Assembly (NCBI GenBank): GCA_963575745.1
Contig: CAUYUJ010014762.1
Coordinates: forward strand, 1-64,000
Length of the DNA: 64,000 nucleotides
Reading direction: 5' to 3'
Source of the DNA: Prorocentrum cordatum
Lineage: Eukaryota > Sar > Dinophyceae > Prorocentrales > Prorocentraceae
How positions within the stretch are numbered: position 1 is the stretch's first letter; every line of letters begins with the position of its first letter. The notes under the pieces are model-generated. The model was not told where the DNA came from, did not search any database, and saw only the letters and a program-made list of their open reading frames with translations. This document shows, piece after piece, positions 34,809 to 45,372 of the stretch. Both the position numbers and the translations under genes were made by a program.

Positions 34809-34984
34809 ACCTGGCTACCTACCACACCACCCCAACCCAACCCGAAGACCCGAACGTCGAGTTGGGGGGGGGTACGGGCTTCATACTTGTTTTTTCCATG
34901 TTTTCCGACTCCCCCCACACTGGAAATGGATGGCAAATTGGGGCCTTCGGGTTGGGCTGGGGTGGTGTGGTAGGTGCTGAGTAC
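34809..34984. mobile_element. inverted-repeat element family K
   Basis: Left end GTACCTGGCTACCTACCACA then CCACCCCAACCCAACCCGAAG; the right end in reverse starts GTACTCAGCACCTACCACAC then CACCCCAGCCCAACCCGAAG. Terminal inverted repeats are about 40 bp in a 176 bp element. One copy in this window. Confidence 0.8.
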
Positions 34985-35055
34985 CCCTGTCGCGATGTTC
35001 TGGCAGGCGTGCCCCCTCGTCGCAGCCCACCCCCAGCGGCCAGGCCCGGCCAGCT

Positions 35056-35122
35056 TCCTCCTCCTCCTCCTCCTCCTCCTCCTCCTCCTCCTCCTCCTCC
35101 TCCTCCTCCTCCTCCTCCTCCT
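35056..35122. repeat. (CTC)n microsatellite
   Basis: About 22 CTC units. Confidence 0.95.
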
Positions 35123-35329
35123 CCCCCCCGGCACCCCACTCCTCGTCGCAGCCCTCCCTCAGCGGCGCGGGGGGCCGAGGGATGCAGACCACCGACACCC
35201 CGACTCTTCCCTGCGGGGCCCCGGGACCTCTCGGCCCCCCCGCGGAAGCGGCCCCGGAAGGCCGAACGCCACGAAACACGTGCGGCGGACTCCCGGAAGC
35301 CCTGAGCCCCAAAACGTTTTCGTCTCTTC

Positions 35330-35460
35330 TCGGGGTGCAGCTTTTACTGCCGCCGCCTTCCGCCGGCCCTCCGCCGGCTTCCGCCGGCGGAGGCGGCCTC
35401 GCCTTACTTCCGCCGACCTTCCGCCGCCCGTCCGCCGCCCTCCGCCGAGGAGGAGATGGC
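35330..35460. repeat. CCTTCCGCCG repeat family L, copy 1
   Basis: Short repeated words (CTTCCGCCG, GCCGCCGCC) after TTTTACTGCCGCCGCC; the same pattern lies at 45490-45590. Confidence 0.7.
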
Positions 35461-35889
35461 CAGCCCAAAGACGTGGACGACAACCATGCCATCGGGCCGC
35501 CGCGCCCAGCCGCGGCGACGAGCTCCCGGAGTCCAGGCGTGGCGCGACGAAGAGCCTCCGGCAAAACGTCCCGACCGCACTTGAGACGACGGCGCCGAGC
35601 GGAAGCCGCGGGCGGGTCCGGGGGCGAGCGGGGGCCGCTGAGAGGAGGGCCGATGTGCTGCCCTCACCCTCGGATTCGATACGGCGCAGAAGGCCATGCT
35701 GGTACTGCACGCTTCTGCTGGAGGCCCACGTCCGACCCGGACAGCTGTCCCACAAACCGTACAGCATCTCGTTACCCGAGCGGTTGGGCCAGAAATCGCA
35801 TCGCCCCTGCGTCGGGCCCGCGTCGCCCCGCCGCGGCGCAGGGGGCAATGGGCCCCGCCACGGCGCACGGGGCAATGGGGGACCGCAGG
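35461..35889. other. no gene recognised
   Basis: G+C-rich; GCGATGCG-like words and CGGCGCA repeats near 35825-35880. Confidence 0.4.
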
Positions 35890-36200
35890 GTGCCACAGGA
35901 GGAAGAGGAGGAGGAGGATGAGGAGGAGTAGGCGGAGGAGGAGGAGGAGGAGGAAGAAGAGGAGGAGGAGGAGGAGGAGGAGGAGGAGGAGAAGGGGGGG
36001 AGGGGAGGAGGAGGGGGAGAGGAAGAGGAGGGGGAGAAGGAGAAGGAGGAGGAGGAGGAGGAGGAGGAGGAGGAGGAGGAGGGTTGGTGGGGGAGGGGAA
36101 GGGGCGGGGGGAGGGGGGCGGGGGGGGGGAAGGGAGGAGGAGCAGGCGGAGGAGGACGAAGAGAAAGGGAGAAGGAGGAGGAGGAGGAGGAGGAGGAGGA
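35890..36200. repeat. (GAG)n microsatellite
   Basis: GAG and GGGGA runs. Confidence 0.95.
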
Positions 36201-36328
36201 AGTGTGCCGCTGCCCTCGCCCCGCCGAGCCCGAGCGCGCGCCCGCGGCGCGTCGCGGCCCCTCCCTGGCGGCGCGCTTGGCGGGGGGAGGCTCATCAGCA
36301 GGAGGCTGCTTCTCAGCGGGGGCCAGCA

Positions 36329-36513
36329 CTGCAGTGGAGGTCCGTCCACAAGAAACCTTCCACAAGAAACCCAACCCTGAGACCCCAGGACACCCATTGA
36401 TTCTTGGTGTGGGAACGCCACACCTTCCATCGCAAAACCATCGAAACCCAAGAAACCCAGGGCACCCTGGAGGCGAGTACGGTGTTCCTTGGCATGGGCC
36501 CCCACTGTACCCC
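36329..36513. mobile_element. inverted-repeat element family D, copy 2
   Basis: Right end in reverse reads GGGGTACAGTGGGGGC; the left end has a degenerate counterpart. The interior CACAAGAAACC, AAGAAACCCAACCCTGA and CCAAGAAACCCAGGGCACC match copy 1. Confidence 0.7.
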
Positions 36514-36640
36514 TGCGGACACAGCCCACGCCTCCTGAGAAGCAGGGGTGCCTCTAGCAAGCGGAAATGGACAGGACCCCCTTTAGTAAAACGCGGTTTC
36601 GTAAAAATGGCCTCGGGCCCAAATCTGGCGGGCGCAAGCC

Positions 36641-36720
36641 TGGGAAATGACGGCTACGGCGCCCTCTCGAGAACCGAGAACGGACAATTCACTGATCGAC
36701 GTGTCAGGGTGGGGGGCTCT
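36641..36720. repeat. short dispersed repeat shared with 55765-55846
   Basis: GAGAACCGAGAACGG and GATCGACGTGTCAGGGT recur at 55799-55843, where a family A element follows immediately. Confidence 0.65.
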
Positions 36721-36785
36721 GTCCATTCCCGAAAGAAGCCTTCCCCCCTCCCTGCGCATGGCCAACACGAGGGGGCTTGTGCGGA

Positions 36786-37070
36786 GATCCGCCGCGCTCC
36801 CGTCGGCATCCTTGATCCTATTGGGCATGCGCTCCGGCCACAGCTACGAAGCTGCTGCCACACGCGCGCGCGCGCTTTGCGCGCTGTGTCTGGCTCTGCC
36901 GCAGGACAGGGCAGCTCCACGGCGCAGTGAGCATGTCACGACGCACACCCACACATCCGCCGATCTGCTTTCTGCTGCACTCCGCGGCCCCGAATGGTCC
37001 CGGCCGCTGCCCTGGGACCACTTGGTTTCACCCCGGATGGATTTGTTGATGGTCCCGGGGCCTGCAGCTT
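36786..37070. repeat. dispersed repeat family I, copy 1
   Basis: About 285 bp, estimated at 80-85 percent identical to 55018-55310. Shared words include GATCCTATTGGGCAT, GCGCTGTGTCTGGCTCTG and CACATCCGCCGATCTG. No terminal repeat seen. Confidence 0.8.
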
Positions 37071-37083
37071 GGACGCCCGAAAT

Positions 37084-37264
37084 GGGCACGGAAAGAACGG
37101 GTAAAATGCCCAACAACAAATGCTGTCCCAAAGCAACAGCGGCCGCTGTTGGGCAGGCGGCCTTCTGTCTCAAATGGACACGGGCCGCGGCGACACCGAG
37201 AGCGAATCGTGTTCAAAATGAACGGGAACTGCTGCTGGGCATTGCACCCATTCCTTCCGTACCC
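37084..37264. mobile_element. inverted-repeat element family B, copy 2
   Basis: Matches copy 1 over its whole length, same 181 bp, same ends. Confidence 0.8.
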
Positions 37265-37382
37265 ATGCATGGGCGACGTCGGCGTGGGGAAACACGGGCC
37301 CCACGTCGAGCCGCATCGCCGATGCACCAGCGATGCGGCGCGGCCCTCCGACCCCATCTTCCCGGACCCCATCCAAGAGGCC
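37265..37382. mobile_element. inverted-repeat element family P, partial copy
   Basis: Right half of family P (GGCGACGTCGGCGTGGGG, CGCATCGCCGATGCACC, ending AAGAGGCCT), wedged between family B and family C copies. Confidence 0.65.
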
Positions 37383-37393
37383 TAAAGGCTACT

Positions 37394-37568
37394 CCAGATG
37401 TCGTAATAAAAGGGAGGAGGTCTGGACCCTCCAAGGCAAGCCATTTCAGACCTCCCCCGTGGGAGAACCCTCCAAAACATCGTCCCCGGACCCCCCAGGC
37501 CCTCCAAGATAGCCTGGAAGAGACCCCCCCCGAAATGAGACCCCCCTTCCCTTTGTTACGAAATCTGG
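37394..37568. mobile_element. inverted-repeat element family C, copy 2 (opposite orientation)
   Basis: Reverse complement of copy 1: GGTCTGGACCCTCCAAGGCA and GGAGAACCCTCCAAAACATC are its interior words. Length 175 bp. Confidence 0.8.
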
Positions 37569-37958
37569 AGTACGCTCCGACGTTGCAGAAACATGCAACA
37601 TCGTAGAAAATCACGACCGGGGCCCCGGACCCCATCATTCTGCCTCATTTTTCGAGCCGGATCGATCTGCGAGGGTCCTGGGGCCCAAAATCGAGCGACG
37701 ACGCCCGTTGTGAAAGAATTGCAACGCCAGGATCTCAGGGTTCCCCCCTCTCCCCCTGCCCAGAGGCCCTGTAGCTAGGCCACCTCAAAATCGACTCGAA
37801 CTTCTCCCTCCACCCAGAAGATGTGCGCGAGTCGACGGTCGACGAGAAAGGGCTGATCGAAGAGGGGCACGGCGCCCTACTGATTGGAGCTGGGACGACG
37901 GAGAGGACAGGGACGATTAGGGAGACGAGCTCAGGGAGATCGAGCAGGGAGATGATAG
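37569..37958. other. no gene recognised
   Basis: Spacer between two element copies; nothing coding seen. Confidence 0.45.
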
Positions 37959-38189
37959 AGGCCTCCTAGATGGGGTCGGAGTAGATGGGGTCGGGGGATC
38001 GCGCCGCATCGCCGATACATCGGCGATGCATCGGCGATGCATCGGCCATGCACTGGCGACGTCGGTGGCGATGCATCGGCGACGTCGGCGTGGGGAAGAT
38101 CATGCCCCACCTCGAGCCGCATCGCCGATGCATCGCCGATGCGGCGCGATCCTCCGACCCCGCCTGCTCCGACCCCGTCTGGGTAGCCT
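37959..38189. mobile_element. inverted-repeat element family P, full copy
   Basis: Left end AGGCCTCCTAGATGGGGTCG, right end in reverse AGGCTACCCAGACGGGGTCG. The interior is a run of GATGCATCGGC units and their complements. 231 bp. Confidence 0.75.
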
Positions 38190-38239
38190 GGAGAAACGAT
38201 TGATCAGGGACCGACCGTCCCGGCATTCCTATAGTCCTA

Positions 38240-38445
38240 CCACGAAATGTTCTTAGAACCCAGACATGTTCTAATATAACAATAACAATGTTCTTAGAAC
38301 ATGAACCCGATGTGATAAAACAGGACAGGCTCCGCCAGAACTGTTCTCAGAACACTTCGTGCAAAAACACAAAAGCTTCTCAGAGCATTGTTTGGCGGGG
38401 CTATGGGCGAGCCAGGACGCTTCGCCACTGCTTGAGACGAGGGGC
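38240..38445. repeat. dispersed repeat family M, copy 1
   Basis: Shares CTTAGAACCCAGACATGTTC, TTCTTAGAACATGAACCCG, CAGAACTGTTCT and GGGCGAGCCAGGACGCTTCG with 56440-56640. Rich in the palindrome GTTCTNAGAAC. Confidence 0.8.
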
Positions 38446-38476
38446 GGCCAGGTGCAGTGCGGAGGAGATGGGCCCC

Positions 38477-38925
38477 CCCCTTCCTCCTCCTCCTCCTCCT
38501 CCTCCTCCTCCTCCTCCTCCTCCTCCTCCTCCTCCTCCTCCTCCTCCTCCTCCTCCTCCTCCTCCTCCTCCTCCTCCTCCTCCTCCTCCTCCTCCCTCCT
38601 CCTCCTCCTCTCCTCCTCCTCCTCCTCCTCCTCCTCTTCCCTCCTCCTCCTCCTCCTCCTCCTCCTCCTCCTCCTCCTCCCCCTCCTCCTCCTCCTCCTC
38701 CTCATCCTCCTCCTCCTCCTCCTCCTCCTCCCTCCTCCTCCTCCTCCTCCTCCTCCTCCTCCTCCTCCTCCTCCTCCTCCCCCTCCGCCTCCCCCTCCTC
38801 CCCTCCCCCCTCCTCCTCCTCCTCCTCCTCCTCCTCCTCCTCCTCCTCCTCTTCCTCCTCCTCCTCCTCCTCCCCTCCTCCTCCTCCCTCCTCTCCTCCT
38901 CCTCCTCCTCCTCCTCCTCCTGCGC
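38477..38925. repeat. (CTC)n microsatellite
   Basis: About 450 bp of CTC with slips of one base; the longest CTC block in the window. Confidence 0.95.
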
Positions 38926-39206
38926 GTGGCCGGCCTCCGCCGCCCCGGGGGCCCCAAGGCGGGTTCCCCCCGGGGCGACGGGCCCGCCGACGGCGGGGGC
39001 CTCCCGGAGAGTCCCGCCGGCGGGCCTAATGCGCGGCGCGGAACACGCGCGCCGGGCGGCGATCGGCCGCGGCGGGGCGGCCCCGCGCAGGGCGCCGAAG
39101 GCCGCAGGACGGCCAGGGCGTCGGGGGAAGATCGAGGGGGCGCAGGGGCACACAACCTGGCGGATCCCGGAAGCCCTGGACCCAGGAAGGTGTTCCATCT
39201 CTTGGG
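38926..39206. other. no gene recognised
   Basis: G+C-rich piece between two microsatellites, 3' of LINE copy 3. Confidence 0.4.
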
Positions 39207-39360
39207 GGAGGAGGAGGAGGAGGAGGAGGAGGAGGAGGAGGAGGAGGAGGAGGAGGAGAAGGAGGAGGAGGAGGAGGAGGAGGAGGAGAAGGAGGAGGAG
39301 GAGGACGAGGAGGAGGACGAGGAGGAGGACGAGGAGGAGGTGGAGGACGAGGAGCAGGAG
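39207..39360. repeat. (GAG)n microsatellite at the 3' end of LINE copy 3
   Basis: GAG runs with GAC and AAG variants. Confidence 0.95.
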
Positions 39361-39379
39361 GATTGTTGCCGCTGCACTG

Positions 39380-40100
39380 CTCTGTTCCGACTCATCGCGG
39401 TCCTCCTGGCAGCCAGCCAAGCAGCCGTCGAGCACGACACTTTAAAGACGAGCACCGCACAGAAATTCATGCATGCGGAGCTGCCCGCAAAGACGGGCCA
39501 CACGACAGGGCCATGCCCCCGTGGCCGCGGCCAGGAGACTCGCCCGCCGGGCGTCAACGAATCAAACAACCGAGCCACACCGAGAGCATCCACGTCGAGC
39601 CAGATTTTATCGCTCTTTGGGTGCTTGCCAGCCAGGATTCGGTTCCAATAATGTTTTGACCAGCGGGGGCAATGCGGCTTAACATTGCAACGCTGGTTCA
39701 AATAGCGCACATACCCACCCGTCGAGAACGCCTTGCACTTCAGGCATATGCAAATCGCACTGCCATCAGAACAAAACAAAGCAATAAATTTGTGACCCAG
39801 CTCAATGAGCTTGGTGTCATAAATTCTGTGGGTAATCGAGCACACACTATTAGAGGGCCAGCAGAACCTGGAGACCCTCAAACATTGCTTACACTGCCAA
39901 AACGTGTCCCTAAAAACCCAGGAGTGGCGAGCCTTGGGCACTGGAATCACTGGCTCCTGCTGTGCACGAGTGGCCTGCGACAAATCGCAAGCCGGCCACA
40001 ACTGGAGCAATCTGGCAGCGAGCACACAAACTTTACGTGAAATAGCAAGGGCTCGGTCGAGCCACTCCGACTGCTCAGGGCTCGGCTTCTCATGGGCCAA
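39380..40100 (-). pseudogene. LINE copy 3: C-terminal segment
   Basis: The frame has HSWVFRDTFWQCKQCLRVSR (His, then CxxC), then KAFSTGGYVRYLNQRC and RWSKHYWNRILAGKHPKSDK. It is the counterpart of the C-terminal Cys-rich part of LINE copy 2. The frame then runs on into simple repeat, which is not part of the protein. Confidence 0.6.
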
Positions 40101-40825
40101 GGCACCCAGCTTGGTCGTTACCCGCCTTGCAAAAAGTTAAATGGTCGTCGCCAGAAACGTCATCCTCAATCATGTGACCCTTGACCTTAAGAATGGGACC
40201 CATCTTAGAGTCCGCAGTCCAGGTGAACATTCCAGCGTGCACACGGTTAAAAGAAAGGTGTTCGGATCGGGGCAACGACCAGAGCTGCACGACGTTCTGG
40301 CAATCACTAAAGCCAACCGATGGTCCAAGTGCATTCTGACATGCTGCCGTACATGCAGCAAGCTCACCTGCCTGCGCTGTCTGAGGGATGGGGAGAGCGA
40401 GAGGAGCGTAAACATGACCCAACTCTTGCCCAGAATCGGAGACCGACACATATGACCAGCCCGTGCGTGAAAGCTCACATATGACCGACCGAATGCAGGA
40501 CCCGTCCATGAATCTATTACCTCTGAAACTGATAGTCATCACGCTCAGGGTCATACGCATGATGAAATATCGGCTCAGACCTAGTAGGTGCAGGAAAGAT
40601 ATCCCCGGGATGAGACATGACCCCGTACGTGTACAATACTTGGTCGTGCACACTAAGATACTCCCAGGACGAGGGAGCGCGTTGAAAATCGTCGCCAAAA
40701 AGCTCTTGGCGAAGCTCACGAGACTGCTGCTTCTGACTCATCCAAAGCCGATGGAACACCGTGTCCTGTTCCAAGCCGCAAAGGACAGAGCACGTCAGGG
40801 AGGATATACCCGCGCTCCACAGCAC
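40090..40825 (-). pseudogene. LINE copy 3: ribonuclease H
   Basis: The frame contains MDGSCIRSVICELSRTGWSY (first catalytic Asp in DGS), QTAQAGELAACTAACQNAL (catalytic Glu in GELAA) and VGFSDCQNVVQLW (Asp in SDC). A neighbouring frame (40825-40517) supplies the linker. Frame changes between this and the reverse transcriptase make it a pseudogene. Confidence 0.65.
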
Positions 40826-42512
40826 GGCACTTAGTCCAGGGGGCCTGACAAACCAGCCCCCGGATACAGCCTTTTACCCACGGGGTGAACTTACTGGACG
40901 CCATGGCCGCCAAGGGCACATCCAGGCACGCTCTCCTGCTGAGACCAAGGCTGCCCCCGTGCGCTCGCTCGCGAGAACGCATAACGGCATGGCGGAGGAG
41001 TCGCTTCAGGAGGGCAGGCGAAACCAAGGTTAATGAAACCTCCACCCCCACGTCGTCGACCAACATCGTGAACGACGGCATATGCCAACCAAGACGCCCC
41101 ACCGACAGCCTCATGGCCCCAATAGGGCCACCCACCTTCCTCCAGGCGGGGGCGGGCCCCGAGAAAACGGACTCCCAAGACCTCCGCAACTCGGCCAGGC
41201 TGAGGCCGAACCCGAAAGCGCCAGTGAGGCTGGCCCAGACTTCCCTAGACCACCGCACAATAGGGGCCACCGCACAGCACCACGCGGGGTCGGCGGCAAA
41301 CAGCAAAGCTGCGGTGAGAGGACGTCCTCCAGCCGCGGGGCTCAAGAAGCGCCCGAGCGACCTGCGGAGGACAGCCAGCTCGCGGCCCGAGGTGCCGTGC
41401 ACCTCGCAACCATAGGTCCGACTAGGCAGGGGGCCACTGGTGAAAATGCGCTTGGCGTGTCGCCCCAAGGATGAGCGATGCGCGCCAAGTCTGTGAACCT
41501 TCCTCTTGGAAGCCTGTTTCCGAACCTGAACCTTCCCTCCTCTCCTCGCCGTCCTCCTTGGTTCCCCCGCGGCATCGCCAATGCCGAGGTTGACGGCAGA
41601 AGCGCACGGAAGGCCACCGACGGCACCAAGGCCTCGGCGGATCTCCTCTGCAACAACAGGCTCCGGGGCGACCGCCGCAACCCTGCTAACAGAGATAGCA
41701 CAACCCAGATCGGACTCGATGACAATCTGCAACTGAACCGACCCCTCGAGGAGATCCTAGGCGGCCGCTCTGGCACGACCAGTGCACGAAAGGGTGTAGT
41801 CGCCAATATAAACTCGCAAGGAAACCGATCTGGGAAGACTAGGGCCGTCAAAGGCCGCTAACGTGAAGACGCGAATCAGCGTGGTCGCGAAACCACACCC
41901 AGCTACGAGCCCTCGCCATGCAAACCGTGGGCCGTCAACACGGCCGTGCATCGCCATATATCTGCAGGCGCGGTAAGCCGTGTAGCAGACACGCGCGATC
42001 TGCATAGGAAAGTTAAGCTGGCGGCAGCGGGCGAGGAGCAGGTCCAGGTCGACGGGTTCGTAGAACTTGAGAAGGTCCCAGAGCACCGACGACGAGCAAT
42101 CCTGGGACGCGACCGCGACCTCACTCCTGACCCCTTGCCTCCAGACCGTATCCACACTAGAGGCAAACGCGCCAGCGCAGAAATTCCCACGGGCATTATC
42201 AGCTTCCGACTGACGGGCGCACGACCGACGAGCCCTGGCCCAGAGACGGTAGATCGAGACGAACAGGCCGATCGGGCGGTGCCCACCGTCGGGCTTGGAA
42301 AGCATGATAAGAAGCACGACATTCATCTGACCAGGGAGCAAACCCGATCGTTCCCAGATCGAGATCATAATCGATAAGGTGCCCAAGGACCGATCCGATA
42401 CATGCTGGAAATGAGAGACGTGGAACCCATCAACCGACGAAGCCGCATGTTTGGGGAAGGAGCGATACACTCGGCGGAGGTCCTCCACCGACAAGTCAGG
42501 GAGGGGTTCCAA
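40716..42512 (-). pseudogene. LINE copy 3: reverse transcriptase, frameshifted and inactive
   Basis: Two frames. The first (42512-41757) has DGFHVSHFQHV, LLIMLSKPDGGHRPIGL followed by LWARARRSC, and GCGFATTLIRVFTLAAFD. Where the catalytic Y/F-x-DD should be it reads RVYIGDYTLS, so one of the two Asp residues is gone. The second (41732-40716) carries the thumb region with IFTSGPLPSRTYGCEVHG. The loss of the Asp and the frame change show that this copy cannot make an active enzyme. Confidence 0.75.
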
Positions 42513-42636
42513 AGCTTCAAAAACAGCACCGCTCTGGGGAGCCTCAGGCTGGGACTCCGCATGCCAGGTGCGCGAGAATTTTTCGAGCTCGGAGGGCAGG
42601 GGGGCCCAGGGTCCGAGACAACTTCACCTTTGGCAC

Positions 42637-43533
42637 TCAAGGTGGTAGTCGGCGTCCAACCAGGGGCCCCCCGAACAACTCCGTGGGCGTGGCGGGCCCA
42701 TTCTCGATGTCGTGACGGATCCAACCCAACCAGCTCCTATGATCTTCCTGCCTGGCCGCGCTCTCAGCCTCAGCCAGGGCCTGGGAGACCAGATCGAGGG
42801 CCCTCATAAGTTCCCCTTGGACGTCACAACTATCGAGAGGGCTGAAAGTAATCATGTCCTGCGCGGCCTGGAGGTGGGCGAGGGCGTCTCCATCCCACGG
42901 GCCAAGCCGAGAGGGGGGGTGCATCAGCTCACCCGCCGTGCCCCTCAGATGCTGCTGTCTGCGCGCCTCAGGGCAAGGGGCGGCCGCACCGCCAAGGGAG
43001 CTCGTGCTCCCAGTACTGAGACCATGCTTGTCGACACTGCTACGAGCAAAACGCGGAGAGGAGGAAGGCGCCAACTGCGGGTCCGAGGTTTGAATTCCCA
43101 GACCTAGCAGCTGAAGCCAAACACGATACCTGCTGCAGAGCCATCTCAATCGCGAGGCCTCCCTCGACGCGCTGGAGGTCCCCGCCATCGAAGTGTGCGA
43201 CGCGTCGGCGACACTGACCCAGTGCAGCTGTGGCTGGCGGCCCCTGCTACCCCGGAACGGCAGGGCCACCTGAAACGCAGACTCTAGCTCTTGTTCAGCG
43301 GCCACACCCCATTCACGATACAAAACATCGAGGTTGAACTGAGCCTGGTCGGACGATCCATTCTCGGCCACAGCAAGAGCACGAGAAGCCAACTTGGAAA
43401 GAAACCCCCACTGTCGAGGGGGCTCAGGAAGGACCAGGGGGGCGGTTCTTGGGAAGAGGGGGCGGCGGGGTCCTGAAGGCGAGGGCACGGAGGGAGGCGA
43501 GTTGCGGGTGAAGCTTCGCGGCGGCAGGATCAT
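42637..43533 (-). pseudogene. LINE copy 3: linker between endonuclease and reverse transcriptase
   Basis: A 298-residue open frame rich in Ala, Ser and Leu without a recognised domain. It sits where this class of LINE has a poorly conserved spacer. Confidence 0.45.
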
Positions 43534-44087
43534 GGGTAGCCAAGCCCGAATCGCTGATTATCTTCACGCTCTCAATCGCTTGCGCCACTCGCGCCTCGAC
43601 CAACATCCAACCATGCATTTTGATTCCCCCTGTGGACCGACAAATGCCCATCACGCCTGCAGGGCGGCAAACATCAGCCCCAAGCCTTGCAGGAACAAAA
43701 GAGGAGCACAAAATAGACGGCTCCATGTTGACATCACCTCCGATGACATATGGGGCGCCCAAGCTTTTCGCCCGAGACGCCACGCACGCCAGAATATCCC
43801 TGTTGGTTTCATTCAAACCGACGCAATCCTGGAGATAAGCACTAACCACGTAAAAGCTGGCCTGGCCAGGGAGGTGAACCAGGGCCAACACACCAAGCCT
43901 CAGCCTTGCGGCGGTCCTCGTAGCTGATGAGCTTGTGCTCCTGACACAGCACGACGTGCGACGTCGTCAGGGCTGAAAACTTATTGAGAGTTCCAAGTCG
44001 TGCAATTCGCGGTGACGAACTCCATACCCAACTGATCCCAGGAAGATTCGACTTGCGACCGATGATGTCCAGCAGTGACTGGTGCAT
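43424..44087 (-). pseudogene. LINE copy 3: apurinic-type endonuclease
   Basis: Two overlapping frames hold the pieces: VVLCQEHKLISYEDRRKA (44087-43842), the usual (L/C)QE(H/T) metal site, and then YVVSAYLQDCVGLNETN with PYVIGGDVNMEPS (43891-43424), the GGD(F/V)N site of the endonuclease-exonuclease-phosphatase fold. This enzyme nicks target DNA for LINE insertion. The frameshift between the two frames breaks it. Confidence 0.65.
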
Positions 44088-44437
44088 CCAAAACTGGGCA
44101 AGAGGATGGGAGCATGGGGCAAGAGGGGTCCGTCACAGCGCTGTTGTCCAGACGACTTGGGCTTGGCAGGCGGACCGGCAGGCATCTTGGGCAAGACAGG
44201 TGTGCCTGCGCCTCGCTGAACAGATTCGCGCGCGGCGGCTCGAACATCGGCCGCGGACTTGGCTGCAGGCGGCGGCGGCTGGCTAGCCGCTGAAGGCGAA
44301 CCGGCGGCAGCTGCTGCTGGGGCCCCACCACCAGCGCTGGCTGCTGCGGCATTAGCCTCAGCAGGGGCTGCCTCAGGTGCTCCAGCAGCCGCAGTGCCTG
44401 CGGCCTCCGTGTCATCCGTCTTGCGCTTCTTGCCGAA

Positions 44438-45283
44438 CTAGCGGTCCTGCTGGGCCTTGTGGGCCGCCTTGTGCTCCTCAGCGCGCTGCTTGATGTCGCC
44501 GAAGAGCTTCGTGCAGCACGACCTGATGTGCTCAGCCATCTGCTCCTTGCGGCGGGTCGCCTCCTCCAAGTCCTGCGGAGAAGCTTCCACGCCAACTTGT
44601 TCCAATCCAAACAGTCCCCCATCATCGACTTGCAGCCCAGTGAGCCGTCCCTCGAGAATGTCGTTGAGGTTGATAGACGGGCCAGCTGGCTGAGGATGAG
44701 CGGCAGGCTGCGCGACCGACAAGTGCAGCTCCGCGATGGCATCTTTGTAATCCACGTCGTACTTCTCCAATTCTGCAAGAGTAGACTCCAGCTGGCCTCG
44801 CAGGTTGGACAACTTCTGCTCCATAGCGTGCACGACCTTGGGATCCTTATCCAACTTTTTCTCAAGTCTAGCAATCTCTTTCTGCGCGTTGTTCGCTCTC
44901 TCCTGCGGTGGCACAGACGACGCCTTGAGCTTGTCCAACTCCTTCTGTGCCTGCTGCAGCATGTCGTTGTTGCCCGTGCGCTCACACAACTGCACGAGCT
45001 GCTCGAGATCCGACTTGCTGGGCGGCGCAGGGGCTGGCGTCGCAGCTGGTGCAGCAGCGGCTTCACCTGCGGCGACTCCAGCAGCGGTGCGACGAAGTGC
45101 TGCTGGATCGCCACGAGCCGTCCTGTCGTCTGCGGGGGCGGACTCGACAGGCGCGTTCCACCACTTCTTGCAATGTTTGCAATATTGAAAGTAAGATCCG
45201 TTCCTCTTGCACCCACAATGGCGGCATTGCCAGCGGGGGCCGCGACTGCTGTCGCCACCGCCGCCGCCACGAGCGCCGCCCAT
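44438..45283 (-). CDS. LINE copy 3: ORF1 (gag-like, zinc ribbon and coiled coil)
   Basis: From the first ATG after the relic leader (45283) the product is 281 residues. Near the N terminus it has W18-x-C20-x2-C23 and C35-x2-C38 with an Asn between them, a RanBP2-like zinc ribbon that could bind RNA. An Ala/Pro linker follows, then a long Lys/Glu-rich coiled coil (about residues 100-185, for example KEIARLEKKLDKDPKVVHAM) and a second helical part ending in HKAAHKAQQDR. In LINEs ORF1 coats the RNA. The frame is also open upstream to 45382, but only through a TTG that lies inside the relic leader. Unlike the broken ORF2, this frame is intact. Confidence 0.65.
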   Translation of the reverse strand: MGGARGGGGGDSSRGPRWQCRHCGCKRNGSYFQYCKHCKKWWNAPVESAPADDRTARGDPAALRRTAAGVAAGEAAAAPAATPAPAPPSKSDLEQLVQLCERTGNNDMLQQAQKELDKLKASSVPPQERANNAQKEIARLEKKLDKDPKVVHAMEQKLSNLRGQLESTLAELEKYDVDYKDAIAELHLSVAQPAAHPQPAGPSINLNDILEGRLTGLQVDDGGLFGLEQVGVEASPQDLEEATRRKEQMAEHIRSCCTKLFGDIKQRAEEHKAAHKAQQDR

Positions 45284-45372
45284 CGCAAGTGCGCCGTAGT
45301 GCGAGCGACCGAGCCAGAGGGGCCCGCTGTCAGCCAGCCGTTTTGAAGTGTCGGCGACAGCAAGCTCAAATG

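Noticed and set aside
36786-37070. Family I as a tRNA- or 5S-derived element
   Set aside because: I could not find convincing box A and box B spacing or a cloverleaf by eye.
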